Shown here one piece after another: positions 1 through 9,140 of a DNA stretch of 64,000 nt. The notes beneath the pieces were generated by a model. It saw nothing but the letters and a program-made list of their open reading frames with translations, did no database searches and was not told the DNA's origin. The DNA is from Beijerinckiaceae bacterium (lineage in GTDB: Bacteria > Pseudomonadota > Alphaproteobacteria > Rhizobiales > Beijerinckiaceae), in NCBI GenBank assembly GCA_947474545.1, contig CANJJI010000004.1:1-64000 (forward strand), in the 5' to 3' direction. The first letter of the stretch is position 1. Each line of letters opens with the position of its first letter. The position numbers were made by a program, and so were the translations under genes.

Positions 1-2
1 AG

Positions 3-104
3 CGCAAGGCCCGCGGCTACAAGCGTTTCGCAACAATGCGCACCGTTCTGTTCCTAATCGCCGGAAAACTCGACTTCGCCCAAATCAAACCCCAGGCTCT
101 GTAA
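3..104 (+). mobile_element. Transposase C-terminal end (partial, ISL3-like)
   Basis: The first bases encode the last 33 residues of a protein cut by the window edge. The tail is basic (RKARGYKRF), followed by a hydrophobic stretch with IAGKLDF, and stops at 102-104. This ending resembles the C-termini of ISL3-group (IS204/IS1001/IS1096/IS1165) transposases as I recall them. The following sequence resumes in a truncated unrelated gene, which fits an insertion sequence whose right end lies between about 105 and 190. I could not fix the terminal inverted repeat or a target duplication because the left end is outside the window. The family assignment is tentative. Confidence 0.55.
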
Positions 105-124
105 CCCACTCGAAATTTAAATGA

Positions 125-553
125 GCCAGAAATCCTGGTCCTCTCGATTGCGGCGGTATTCTAAAATATCACCTCTCGCAGAGGCCGTTATTAAACCCGT
201 TTATTGAATGGCAGAAGAGTCTGCCATCGCAAATCGAAGATCTTATGGTTCGTCCGGAAGGCTATTTTCACATCTATGCTTTCAATACGCTACGCCAATT
301 TGGAGCAAATTTTGAGTTGCTCGCGACACATCTGGAGTGGCTGCAGAATTCGCTGGCCCATGTGTTTTACAATGAAATAGCTGCTGCCCAGGCAATTTCA
401 GAATCGGCCAAAAGCATGCAATTTCAACTAGCGCGAGCGGTGGCTCGCCGCAAGCCCGATAGCCTTGCAGGATTGATCACGCCGATTGCCTCTCATTATG
501 AGAGACTCATGACGGGCCTTGACACATTCGCAGGCGTCAAACGTGCCGCCTGA
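125..553 (+). pseudogene. DUF1839-like protein, C-terminal remnant
   Basis: The frame is open from 125 to the stop at 551-553. The first ATG is at 245, but protein-like sequence (LLNPFIEWQ at about 188-211) starts before it, so the ATG is unlikely to be a genuine start. The conserved-looking part carries FHIYAFNTLRQFGANFELL and then a helical region with QLARAVARRKP. This resembles the C-terminus of DUF1839 proteins, which in Bradyrhizobium-type genomes sit beside family 2 glycosidases in an amino-acid:carrier-protein ligase locus. That matches the next gene here. The N-terminal two thirds are missing, most simply removed by the insertion sequence just upstream. The family call comes from memory of sequence style and context. 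Confidence 0.5.
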
Positions 554-573
554 AATCGCGGATCTGTTGTACA

Positions 574-3039
574 ATGACCTCTGATCGCGTCCATTTTTCT
601 GCGCCTCAGGAAATTTCGTCCGGGTGGAAGTGCGCGATACTGCAAGCTGATTTATGCCGGACGCCGGATGAGGCTATAAAATCAGGCGATTGGATTTCAG
701 CCAAGGCGCCCGGGACTACAGCGCAGGCATTGAGCGAAGCCGGGCTCTGGCCGCCTGACGATCCTTCGCCCTTGCATGATCAGGATGTCTGGTATGTCTG
801 CGATATAGTCACGCAGGTTCCTTCCAGATTGCGGTTGGAAGGGCTCGCAACTATTGCAGAAGTCTGGATTAATGGCCAGTTGGCAACTGAATCCATCAGC
901 ATGTTTTTGCCCGTTGATATCGAATTGAAGGATAGCGGAAGTATTCAAATAGCTATCTGCTTTCGGAGTCTGAAACGATATCTGGATCAAGTTAAAGGCA
1001 AGCGTGCGCGGTGGCGAACGGCTTTAGCCGACAACCAGTCATTGCGCTTTGTCCGAACGACTCTGCTTGGTCATATGCCCGGATGGTGTCCACAGATTGA
1101 TTGTGTTGGTCCGTATCGCACGATCAAGCTGTTTCCCGGGGGGGCTCTCAGCCGGGAGAGCTTTGATTTGTGGACCCATTATTCTCAAGATAAGGGTTTC
1201 CTGTCAGCGTCTTTTACATTTCCGGAAGATGTGGCCTTACCTGGGTTTGTAACTTTGCTATGCGCGGGTCGCTCCGTTGCCTTAGTCATGGATGGCCGTA
1301 AAGCTCATGGTTTATTGGAACTTGATAATGTTGAGCCGTGGTGGCCCCATACGCACGGAAAATCTATGCTCTATGAGGTTGCGGTCGATATTGAGGGTAA
1401 CATTCAACCATTGGGCGCGGCGGGCTTCAGATCGGTTGAAATTGATCACGGGGCAGATGAATCCCGCTTTGGCTTTGTGGTCAACGGCGTCAAGATATTT
1501 GCACGCGGCGTTTGCTGGACGCCGTGGGATCTTGCCAGTCTGCCCGGCGACAAATCAACCTATTATCAGGCCTTGCGGCTTATGCGTGATGCAGGATTTA
1601 ATATGGTCCGCATTCCCGGCATGACGCTTTATGAAAGCCCGGAGTTTTTTGAAGTTGCCGATGAGCTTGGCATCATGGTCTGGCAAGACCTGCAGTTTGC
1701 AAATTTCGATTACCCATTTTCCGACAAGGCATTTCACGCGGCCGCAGTAAAAGAGATCGAGAACTTTCTTTCCAACACCCGGCGTCATTGTTCGCTCGTC
1801 GCACTCTGCGGAGGCAGTGAGGTTGAGCAGCAGGCAGCGATGATGGGGTTGCCGTCAACGGTGCGCAAGGTTGAATTTTTAGAGGGTGAAGCTAAAGCAA
1901 TTTTGTTGCGAGACCGTCCAGATATTGTTTACGTCGAGAACTCGCCTTGGGGTGGTGACCTTCCGTTTTCCGTCAATCACGGGGTAGGACATTATTACGG
2001 GGTTGGCGCATATTTGCGGCCGCTCGAAGACGCACGCAGGGCGGATGTCAGTTTTGCAGCGGAATGCCTTGCTTTCTCAAATGTGCCAGATCCCGCAACC
2101 CTGCGGGCGCAGTTTAGCCCGCCGGTATTAGAAAGCTTGGGTTGGAAAGAGGGTGTTCCCCGCGACAGAGGCGCTTGCTGGGATTTTGAGGATGTCCGCG
2201 AGTTCTAAATGAATCTCCTTTACGGCGTCGATTGTGCGGTTTTGAAAGATATTGATCCGGCCCGTTATCTTGCTTTGGCTCGCGCCTGTATTGCTGAAGT
2301 TATGGAAACGGCATTTCATGAATGGCGGCGGCCTAAGTCCCGCACCGATGGAGCGCTGGTATTTCTCTGGAAGGATTTACGGGCGGGGGCGGGCTGGGGA
2401 ATTGTCGATCTTTCCGGACGTCCGAAGTCTGCCTGGTATGCCTTGCGCCGGGCTTGCCAGCCGGAGCAACTTTTATTGACAGACGAGGGTGTGAACGGAC
2501 TTCACCTGCACGTAGTCAATGAAACTCAAAGTGCACAAAACCTTTTTATTACCATGGAGTGTATGACGGAATCGGGCGATATAGTGGCTTCCGGCGAGGC
2601 GGGCTTGTCACTTGGAACACGGCAGTCGCGAACATTGACGGGAGCGGAATTGTTGGGCGCGTTTTTTGACGTGAACTATGCCTATAAGTTTGGAGCGCGG
2701 GCTCATGATATTGTCGTAGCCCGTCTAAACGATCGTCCAACATCCGAAAATATCAGCGAAGTTTATTTTTTTCCCGGCGGGCGGGGGAGCGTGCAGTATG
2801 ATAACGGTCTCAAAGTTGAGCTGCTAGAGCAGAACGATTCGTTTTCGCTCAATATTTCATGCAGACGCTTTGCGCAGACAGTTGCAATCGATGATGAGTA
2901 TTTTAGGCCGGCCGATAATTACTTTCATCTGGCGCCAGGCCGGGTCAGATGTATCAGACTCGAGCGGATCGGCGAAAACAGGTGCAGACCATCTGGAATC
3001 GTGAGCTCGCTCAACGGATTGGATGTTGCCCGTTACTAG
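574..3039 (+). pseudogene. Family 2 glycoside hydrolase (beta-mannosidase-like), interrupted by an in-frame stop
   Basis: Two open frames, 574-2208 (544 aa) and 2209-3039 (276 aa), lie in the same reading frame, separated only by one TAA at 2206-2208 that is immediately followed by ATG. Joined, they give about 821 residues, a normal GH2 length. The first part holds the sugar-binding-like beta domain and most of the TIM barrel. Candidate acid/base Glu lies in GGSEVEQQ and candidate nucleophile in FAAECLAF. The second part continues the barrel end (LVFLWKDLRAGAGWG, then GRPKSAWYALRRA) and a C-terminal beta domain. Homologues as I recall them read DVRDxY at the break, so a Tyr codon changed to TAA is the simplest cause. 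A sequencing error is the alternative. It follows the DUF1839 remnant by 20 bases. Confidence 0.75.
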
Positions 3040-3103
3040 AATGTTGCACGAAAAGCGCAGCCCGGCCTTCCGTCCTCAAACGCGTAAGGAAAAAGAACTA
3101 GCG

Positions 3104-3135
3104 CGGAATTGCGGTTCAACTGAACCGAAATTCCG
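3104..3135. terminator. Hairpin between convergent genes
   Basis: A 15-base inverted repeat with one mismatch (3104-3118 and 3121-3135) and a two-base loop lies between the end of the glycosidase on the plus strand and the end of an SDR gene on the minus strand. It has no long T run, so it may be a bidirectional terminator or simply an mRNA 3'-end structure. Confidence 0.45.
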
Positions 3136-3192
3136 TTCAAGTATCAAGACGCCGTACGCGAGGCCGGCGTCCCGGTGAAAACCGAAAGAATA

Positions 3193-3912
3193 TTACGAAC
3201 GGCCAAGATATGGTTGATCGACAGGCAACATCGTCAGCTCGAAGACATTTGTTTCGTTCGGGAGACTGGCCATCAAGGTAATCGCCCGTGCAACGTCTTC
3301 TGTCGCCATCGTGTTCGACTTGGGACGCTGATCCATACCTGGGGAAAGTTCGGAAACAGTGGAGCCGGGATGAAGCACAGACGCCGTAATATTGAACGGC
3401 CGCGCATCAAGCGCGAGCGAATGGTTCATGGAGTGAATAGCGCCCTTGGATGCCGCATATCCGATTGCGTTCGGGCGCGGCATCTCCGCCGAAATACTGC
3501 CGATGGTGATGATGCGTCCGCGCCGAAGAGGTTTCATGCGGCGAAGAGCTTCGCGCGCACACAGGAATACGGATGAAAGATTCGTCGCTATTATTTTGTT
3601 CCAGGCTTCGAAACTTAATTCGTCCGTTGGCGTATGGTCCGCATATCCTGCACAATTAACAACGATGTGTGGGACGCCGAAGGCTTTTTCCGTCGCATCG
3701 AACAACGCGATGATGTCCGCTTCCTGCGTTACGTCAGTTCGCACCGCAATGGATTTTTGGCCGAGGCGTTTGGCGCGTTCATCCAGCCGCTCGGTACGGC
3801 GCGCAGCCATGGCGACCGAAGCCCCCTCAGCCACAAACATTTCGGCAATGCCAGCGCCGATGCCGGAGCTGGCTCCTGTCACTATCGCGATTTTACCGTC
3901 TAGTGTGCCCAT
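3193..3912 (-). CDS. SDR family oxidoreductase
   Basis: A 239-residue classical short-chain dehydrogenase. The Rossmann motif TGASSGIG is at residues 12-19, the structural NxxS region includes N111, and the active site is Ser139 or Ser141, Tyr152 and Lys156 (YAASK). SDR enzymes use NAD(P)H to interconvert alcohols and ketones, and the exact substrate cannot be read from the sequence. The start is well supported by GGAGGAATTC just before ATG. It is the last gene of a minus-strand set (5991-6848, 4780-5916, 3971-4759, then this one, after a 58-base gap), so it probably acts with the flavin monooxygenase and hydrolase upstream of it. Soluble cytoplasmic enzyme. Confidence 0.9.
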   Translation of the reverse strand: MGTLDGKIAIVTGASSGIGAGIAEMFVAEGASVAMAARRTERLDERAKRLGQKSIAVRTDVTQEADIIALFDATEKAFGVPHIVVNCAGYADHTPTDELSFEAWNKIIATNLSSVFLCAREALRRMKPLRRGRIITIGSISAEMPRPNAIGYAASKGAIHSMNHSLALDARPFNITASVLHPGSTVSELSPGMDQRPKSNTMATEDVARAITLMASLPNETNVFELTMLPVDQPYLGRS

Positions 3913-3970
3913 GAATTCCTCCCCGGTGTGTTATCTCATATTTCCTCGGGCATTATGCCCGGCGACAGTT

Positions 3971-4759
3971 TCATGCCACGTTTGCGGCAGGTTTTACAAG
4001 AAAGCTTTCGCCGCGATCCAGAAAGTCGAGAGCCAGTGTGGCGACGCGTTTGGGCTGATCGAATTCGAGAGCGTGCGCAGCATCCCATATATAAGTGAGA
4101 TGGGATTGCGGGATACGCTGTTTCAGTAACTGGCCTGATTCAGGCGGAATGATCTTGTCCAGGGATCCCATCAGAACCAGAGTGCGGGCCTTGATCTCGC
4201 CAAGCCGCCCCGCCATTTGTTCGTCGAAGGCAACGCCAGCAGTATATTCGGCGACTGCTTTGCGGTTCGTCATCAGAATATGTTCGCCGCGCTTTTCTTC
4301 CGGCGCGTTCTCGGGATTGGCATGCAGGGCACGCAGACGTTCTTGTGTATCATTGGGGAGCCCGCCCTTGTCAGCGGGTCTCAGCCCGGCAGGGGCTTCC
4401 AGAACGAGCTGTCCTGCAAGTGATGGGTGGCGGATGGCGAGCCACAGCGCGATCCAGCCGCCAAAGGATTCACCGATGACATCACATTCGCCATTGCAAT
4501 GGGTGGTTATATATTCGCCGATCAGATCGGCAATGTCCTGCATGGAGGAGATGCTCGCATGACGATGCGTTCCCTCAAACCCGGGAATTACGGGAGCGTG
4601 GACCGTGTGGTGATCGGCAAGCGCCTGAACAACTTTCGACACGCGCGGACCGGCAGCGCTGTGAAGATGAATAAGTGGACGGCCCGAGCCGCCGGTGTTG
4701 ACGCGCAAGGCGCCGCTTTTCATCGCGTATTCTTTTTCGGTGAAAACAATATTTGTCAC
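3971..4759 (-). CDS. Alpha/beta fold hydrolase
   Basis: A 262-residue single-domain alpha/beta hydrolase without signal peptide. The nucleophile elbow is GESFGG with Ser98, the acid is Asp201 in GSLDKIIP and the base is His229 in DAAHALE, so the triad is complete. The size and layout match C-C bond or ester hydrolases of aromatic breakdown (MhpC-like) as well as many esterases, and the substrate is unknown. The chosen start is GTG at 4759 with AGGA eight bases upstream. An internal ATG (4723) would remove 12 residues. It follows the LLM monooxygenase gene by 20 bases on the same strand, pointing to co-transcription and a shared pathway. Confidence 0.88.
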   Translation of the reverse strand: MTNIVFTEKEYAMKSGALRVNTGGSGRPLIHLHSAAGPRVSKVVQALADHHTVHAPVIPGFEGTHRHASISSMQDIADLIGEYITTHCNGECDVIGESFGGWIALWLAIRHPSLAGQLVLEAPAGLRPADKGGLPNDTQERLRALHANPENAPEEKRGEHILMTNRKAVAEYTAGVAFDEQMAGRLGEIKARTLVLMGSLDKIIPPESGQLLKQRIPQSHLTYIWDAAHALEFDQPKRVATLALDFLDRGESFLVKPAANVA

Positions 4760-4779
4760 GGTGATGTCCTGCTTAGCGT

Positions 4780-5916
4780 TTAGAGTGCGCGTACTTCCGG
4801 CAGTACACGGTCACGGAATAATTCCATGCTGCGGATCACCGCGGTTTGCGGCATTCTGCCCAGCGCCATGTTCATGTTGATGTGGCCTGCGCCCAGATGC
4901 TGATTGAGGCGCTTGATCTGTTTGACGACACTCGATGGACTACCGCAGAGAATTGTACCGGCTTCGATCTGTTCCTTGACACTGCGTTGCTTTAAAGTTT
5001 CAAGCCGTTTGACGAAATATTCGCCAGCACCTGCGCCGCCCGAGCCCTCGCCAAAGAAACGGGTTTTTTGCACAACGATACGTTGAGCATCCTGTTGCGG
5101 GCGCATCAGCACCTTATGGAAATAGGCGAGGGCCTCTGCCATCGTCTCTTGTGCTTCTTCATCCGTTTCGGCGATGCAGGTGCCCTGTCCAACAAGAATG
5201 TCCTCGGGCCCGGGGTTTCGACCGTGCTCCATTGAACTTGCGCGATAGGTATCAATGAGACCGCGTGCGACATCGAGGTCGCCGATCAACGTCAGGCCGA
5301 CCATGGCAGGAAACTGGCCGACAAAGGCGGCTGATTCCTTGTTGCTTGCTGACATCAACATACGCGGATGTGGCGTCTGATGCGGGCGCGGCCAGATGGA
5401 AATGGCGCGGTATTGATAGAATTCACCCTCCCAGCCGAACGGCTCGGGCTCAGTCCAGCATTTGAGAATGATGTTGAGCGCCTCGCGCATACGCCCGCGG
5501 GATTCATCGGGCGAAACATTATAGGCAATATATTCATGGGGAATGCCGCGCACGAAACCGGCAATAAGACGTCCGCCACTCATCACATCGAGCATGGCGT
5601 ATTCTTCGGCGACGCGAACCGGATTCAGGAGAGGCAGCAAATTGCCGAGCATGGCCAGCTTGACGTTCTTTGTCCGTTGGGTCAGCGCGCCGCCAACCAC
5701 ATTGCAATTGGCCATGAGTGAATAGGGCGAGAAATGATGCTCATTGCAGCCAACCCAATCGAATCCGCATGTCTCGGCATGAGCAAGCGTGTCGATATAG
5801 CGTTTGTATAATTCGGTGCCTTTTTCGCCGCGGAACTGTCCATTACGCGCCGGCCATTCGGTCGGGGCTTCTTCAAGGTCTGTCCATGGCATCAGGTGGA
5901 AGAATGAAAAATGCAT
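4780..5916 (-). CDS. LLM class flavin-dependent oxidoreductase
   Basis: A 378-residue luciferase-like monooxygenase. It begins MHFSFFHLMPW, shows the EHHFSPYS segment near residue 60 typical of the group, and has the NPVRVAEEYAMLDVMSGGR block found in bacterial luciferase relatives. These are TIM-barrel enzymes that use reduced flavin supplied by a separate reductase, and no such reductase gene is in this window. Role inferred: oxygenation of an unknown carbon substrate. ATG at 5916 is preceded by GAGGAAAG. It is the second gene of the minus-strand set starting at 6848, with a 74-base gap after the SDR and 20 bases before the hydrolase. Confidence 0.88.
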   Translation of the reverse strand: MHFSFFHLMPWTDLEEAPTEWPARNGQFRGEKGTELYKRYIDTLAHAETCGFDWVGCNEHHFSPYSLMANCNVVGGALTQRTKNVKLAMLGNLLPLLNPVRVAEEYAMLDVMSGGRLIAGFVRGIPHEYIAYNVSPDESRGRMREALNIILKCWTEPEPFGWEGEFYQYRAISIWPRPHQTPHPRMLMSASNKESAAFVGQFPAMVGLTLIGDLDVARGLIDTYRASSMEHGRNPGPEDILVGQGTCIAETDEEAQETMAEALAYFHKVLMRPQQDAQRIVVQKTRFFGEGSGGAGAGEYFVKRLETLKQRSVKEQIEAGTILCGSPSSVVKQIKRLNQHLGAGHINMNMALGRMPQTAVIRSMELFRDRVLPEVRAL

Positions 5917-5990
5917 ATCTTGAGCTTTCCTCGTTTATACTTGCCGTCCGGGCCATATCGGCCTTACTGGAAATTATCCAGTATTCGTGG

Positions 5991-6848
5991 CTATCGCGGC
6001 GGCGGCTCCATTCCGCGTTCCTGATACCATTTCTCGCATTCGTCAAAAGCGGCTTGAACACGGGCATGTCTTTCGTCGAGCAGTTCACGCGCCCATGTAT
6101 GCGTGAATATGTAGAATTCGCGGTTGCGAATGGCGCGCAGGACACGTTCGCCGACAACGTCAGGCGGTAAGCCCTCGTGAAGCAGATGGGCGAATTGTTC
6201 ACTCTCTTCGCGCTTGAAAGCGCCACCCATGCGTTCAGGCCGTGCGCGGCCTGAATGAAAAATGCCGGTGTTCACGGCGGCAGGGGCGAGAATTGACAGG
6301 CCAATGTTAGAGCCTTCCAGATCCTGTTCCAGAGCTTCGCTTATGGCGACCACTGCATATTTAGACATGGAATAGGGGCCGGTATCCCAGCCCGGCTGGA
6401 TGCGGAAGCCGCCAATCGACGCGGTGTTGACGATGTGTGACTCTTCGCCGTGTTCGCGCATATGCGGCACGAAGGTCTGAAAGCCATGAATCACGCCGTA
6501 GAGGTTCACGCCAAGCACCCATTCCCAATCTTTCGCCGGCAGCTTTTCGATTGGCACACCGTGCATGGAGATCCCGGCATTGGCGCAAAACACGTGCACT
6601 TTGCCGAAGGCGTCGAACGCCTGTTGTGCAGCCCGCTGCAGCTGTTCTTTCACGCTGACATCGGCCTCAACAGCGACCGCCTGCGCGCCGAGCCTGTTCA
6701 CTTCGCCCAGCGCCTGCTCAAGACCGTCGCGGCGGATATCGCATAGAACGACGTTCATGCCGTTGCGCGCGAATGTGCGGGCCATACCGAGGCCTATGCC
6801 GGATCCGGCGCCTGTTATGAAGGCTGTCTTGCCCTGAAAATTCTGCAT
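5991..6848 (-). CDS. SDR family oxidoreductase
   Basis: A 285-residue short-chain dehydrogenase. I trimmed a longer open frame to the ATG at 6848 because the Rossmann motif TGAGSGIG then falls at residues 12-19, as in other SDRs, and because the extension has no homologous look. Catalytic residues are Ser144, Tyr159 and Lys163 (YSMSK). The C-terminal extension ends WYQERGMEPPPR, a tail I associate with a group of SDRs often found in alphaproteobacterial degradation clusters. It heads the minus-strand set and is divergent from the Rieske oxygenase at 7024, so the 175-base gap between them probably holds both promoters. Confidence 0.87.
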   Translation of the reverse strand: MQNFQGKTAFITGAGSGIGLGMARTFARNGMNVVLCDIRRDGLEQALGEVNRLGAQAVAVEADVSVKEQLQRAAQQAFDAFGKVHVFCANAGISMHGVPIEKLPAKDWEWVLGVNLYGVIHGFQTFVPHMREHGEESHIVNTASIGGFRIQPGWDTGPYSMSKYAVVAISEALEQDLEGSNIGLSILAPAAVNTGIFHSGRARPERMGGAFKREESEQFAHLLHEGLPPDVVGERVLRAIRNREFYIFTHTWARELLDERHARVQAAFDECEKWYQERGMEPPPR

Positions 6849-7023
6849 GTTTGGCGTTCCTCTGATTTTACAGAACAATATTTTTTCTGAGGGCGCAATG
6901 TCCAGAGCACGGTCATGCGTCCATATTGTGTATCGGGAATCCGGATGCCGCCCTGCGATCTGGACATACGTGCTGCCACGTGTTCGACTGTTCAATCAGG
7001 GACAGCAAGTTGGGAGCCAAATC

Positions 7024-8346
7024 GTGACATCAGCAGCGGAAAGTGAAATTCTGACTCGCGTGGGACCGGGTACGCCGCTGGGGACAATGATGCGGGAATA
7101 TTGGATTCCTGCGTTGATGTCTTCAGAGCTCGGGGCCGATGCGCCGCCCACTCGGCTTATGCTTCTGGGGGAAAAGCTGATCGCCTTTCGCGACAGCCGG
7201 GGGCGCGTGGGCATACTCGATCATCGCTGTCCGCATCGCTGCGTCTCGCTGTTTTTCGGCCGCAACGAGGAAGCTGGATTGCGCTGCACCTATCACGGCT
7301 GGAAGTTTGACGTGGATGGCAATTGTCTCGATCAGCCGAATGTTCCTGCGCATCAAGCGTTTCCTGACAAGGTGAAAGTTAAAAGCTACCCTGTCGTCGA
7401 GCGCCATGGCCTGATCTGGACCTATATGGGCGCGCGCGCCGAGCCGCCGCCTTTGCCGTGTTTTGAGTCCGTGATGCTTGCTGACCCTGCCGAACGCAAC
7501 TTGTTCTGCGTGATGCGGGAGTGCAATTGGCTGCAGGCTCTGGAAGGGGATATTGATACGTCCCACTTCAGCTTTCTGCACATGGGCGGCGTGGGCGCTG
7601 ACGAGGTGGAGGCTGAAAATCCCGGGCGTTATGCACTGATCTATCCTGCCCCTGAATATCATGTTGCGGATACGGATTGGGGCACAATGTATGCAGCCCA
7701 CCGGCCAGCAGATACGGGCAACACCTATTGGCGCTTTGCCCATTTCATGTTTCCCTTCTGGACCATCCCTCCTGACGGCAATTTCGCAGATCACGTGATC
7801 GCCCGCGCCTGGGTGCCTATGGACGATACTCACACGATGTTCATCCATTGCTCCTGGAAGAAGAATGCCCCGGGGCTGCGCAAGCGAAGGGATGGGTCGC
7901 CGATCCCCGGCGCGACGGTGGGAAACACTTATCTACCCAATACTACGGACTGGTTTGGCCGCTGGCGTCTGGCGGCAAATGTTGAGAATGACTATCTGAT
8001 CGATAGGGACGCCCAGCGCAGCGGATCGAATTATTCGGGCATCACGGGCATTCATCTTCAGGATCAAGCCCTGACGGAAAGCATGGGCGGGATCGTGGAT
8101 CATACGTACGAGCATCTTGCTGTGAGCGATCTCATGATCAACCGTACGCGGCGGCGGATATTGCAGGCTGCACGGGCTGCAGCGGAAGGCGTCACCCCGC
8201 CGGGGGTGGACCGTCCGGAAACTTTCCAGGGTGCGCGTGGCGGCGATTTTGTTTCGTCCAGCTCCATTGGCTGGCTGCAGGCCTATGGAGACGAGATGCG
8301 CGTTTCCAAAAACCCGGCTGGTGTATTGAAGGTTGCTGCGGAATGA
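7024..8346 (+). CDS. Rieske [2Fe-2S] aromatic ring-hydroxylating oxygenase, phthalate 4,5-dioxygenase type
   Basis: A 440-residue oxygenase component. The Rieske cluster ligands are Cys69, His71, Cys88 and His91 (CPHRC, then CTYHGWKF). The mononuclear iron site is Asp178, His181 and His186. The N-terminal pattern VGPGTPxGxxxREYW is that of phthalate-dioxygenase-type monocomponent oxygenases, which hydroxylate or O-demethylate aromatic acids and need a separate reductase. I chose GTG at 7024: it has GGGAG eight bases upstream and gives the same N-terminus as the paralogue at 14901. The open frame reaches further back, but that part overlaps the divergent SDR start. Substrate unknown. rph follows after 64 bases on the same strand. 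Confidence 0.88.
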   Translation: MTSAAESEILTRVGPGTPLGTMMREYWIPALMSSELGADAPPTRLMLLGEKLIAFRDSRGRVGILDHRCPHRCVSLFFGRNEEAGLRCTYHGWKFDVDGNCLDQPNVPAHQAFPDKVKVKSYPVVERHGLIWTYMGARAEPPPLPCFESVMLADPAERNLFCVMRECNWLQALEGDIDTSHFSFLHMGGVGADEVEAENPGRYALIYPAPEYHVADTDWGTMYAAHRPADTGNTYWRFAHFMFPFWTIPPDGNFADHVIARAWVPMDDTHTMFIHCSWKKNAPGLRKRRDGSPIPGATVGNTYLPNTTDWFGRWRLAANVENDYLIDRDAQRSGSNYSGITGIHLQDQALTESMGGIVDHTYEHLAVSDLMINRTRRRILQAARAAAEGVTPPGVDRPETFQGARGGDFVSSSSIGWLQAYGDEMRVSKNPAGVLKVAAE

Positions 8347-8410
8347 GGCGTGAACTTGCGTTTCAGCCCCAACCGGGGCAGATAACGCCCATCACAAGAG
8401 GAAAATATCG

Positions 8411-9124
8411 ATGCGTCCTTCCGGTAGAGCCATGGATCAAAAACGCGAAGTCACTATGGAACGTGACGTTGCGCGCTATGCCGAAGGCTCATGCCTGATC
8501 AAATGCGGCAATACCCATGTGCTGTGCACGGCGTCTCTGGAAGACAAGCCGCCGATGTGGCTGCGCGGACAGGGGCGGGGCTGGGTGACCGCAGAATATG
8601 CGATGTTGCCGCGCGCTACGGAAACGCGCACCCGCCGCGAAGTCCAATCGGGCAAGCCATCTGGCCGTACTCAGGAAATACAGCGGCTGATTGGACGTTC
8701 TCTCCGCGCCGTGGTGGACCTGCAGGCTTTGGGTGAACGGGCGATTACGATTGACTGCGACGTGCTGCAAGCTGACGGTGGGACGCGCACAGCCTCGATC
8801 ACCGGCGGTTGGATCGCGCTGCACGATTGCCTCAAGTGGATGCATGGCCGTTCCATGATCAAGAACATGCCGCTGAACGACCATGTAGCCGCGATCTCTT
8901 GTGGAATCACGAAAGAAGGCACTGTGCTTGACCTCGATTACATCGAGGACTCGGCAGCGCATACGGATTCAAATTTCGTCATGACCGGCAAGGGCAATAT
9001 AGTCGAAGTGCAGGCGACAGCTGAAGGGGCGGCTTTTACGGACGAACAGCTTGCCCAGATGATGGCGCTGGCGCGCAAGGGCATTTCGGAGCTTGTCGAA
9101 CTGCAGAAACAGGCCATTGCCTGA
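8411..9124 (+). CDS. rph: Ribonuclease PH
   Basis: A 237-residue phosphorolytic 3'-5' exoribonuclease that trims tRNA 3' ends and adds or removes nucleotides with phosphate. It has the usual length and family blocks: MRPSGR start, RAMxQKREVTxE-like opening, [13 protein letters not shown]-like helix (here [14 protein letters not shown]) and [18 protein letters not shown] carrying the phosphate-site residues. ATG at 8411 follows AGAGGAAAATATCG. rdgB follows after 16 bases, the usual alphaproteobacterial pairing. In many relatives hrcA-grpE is next to rph; here the upstream neighbour is a Rieske oxygenase instead. Confidence 0.96.
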   Translation: MRPSGRAMDQKREVTMERDVARYAEGSCLIKCGNTHVLCTASLEDKPPMWLRGQGRGWVTAEYAMLPRATETRTRREVQSGKPSGRTQEIQRLIGRSLRAVVDLQALGERAITIDCDVLQADGGTRTASITGGWIALHDCLKWMHGRSMIKNMPLNDHVAAISCGITKEGTVLDLDYIEDSAAHTDSNFVMTGKGNIVEVQATAEGAAFTDEQLAQMMALARKGISELVELQKQAIA

Positions 9125-9140
9125 CGTTTAGGTATTCCAA

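Noticed and set aside
2206-2208. Recoded stop such as selenocysteine or pyrrolysine
   Set aside because: The codon is TAA, not TGA or TAG, and no insertion-element-like structure is evident; loss of function is more likely.
2209-3039. Independent second gene after the GH2 frame
   Set aside because: It starts inside a conserved GH2 barrel, is in the same frame as the first part and immediately follows the stop, so a broken single gene is simpler.
6847-7023. N-terminal extension of the Rieske protein from ATG 6847
   Set aside because: It overlaps the divergent SDR start and adds residues absent from the paralogue; GTG 7024 has a ribosome site.
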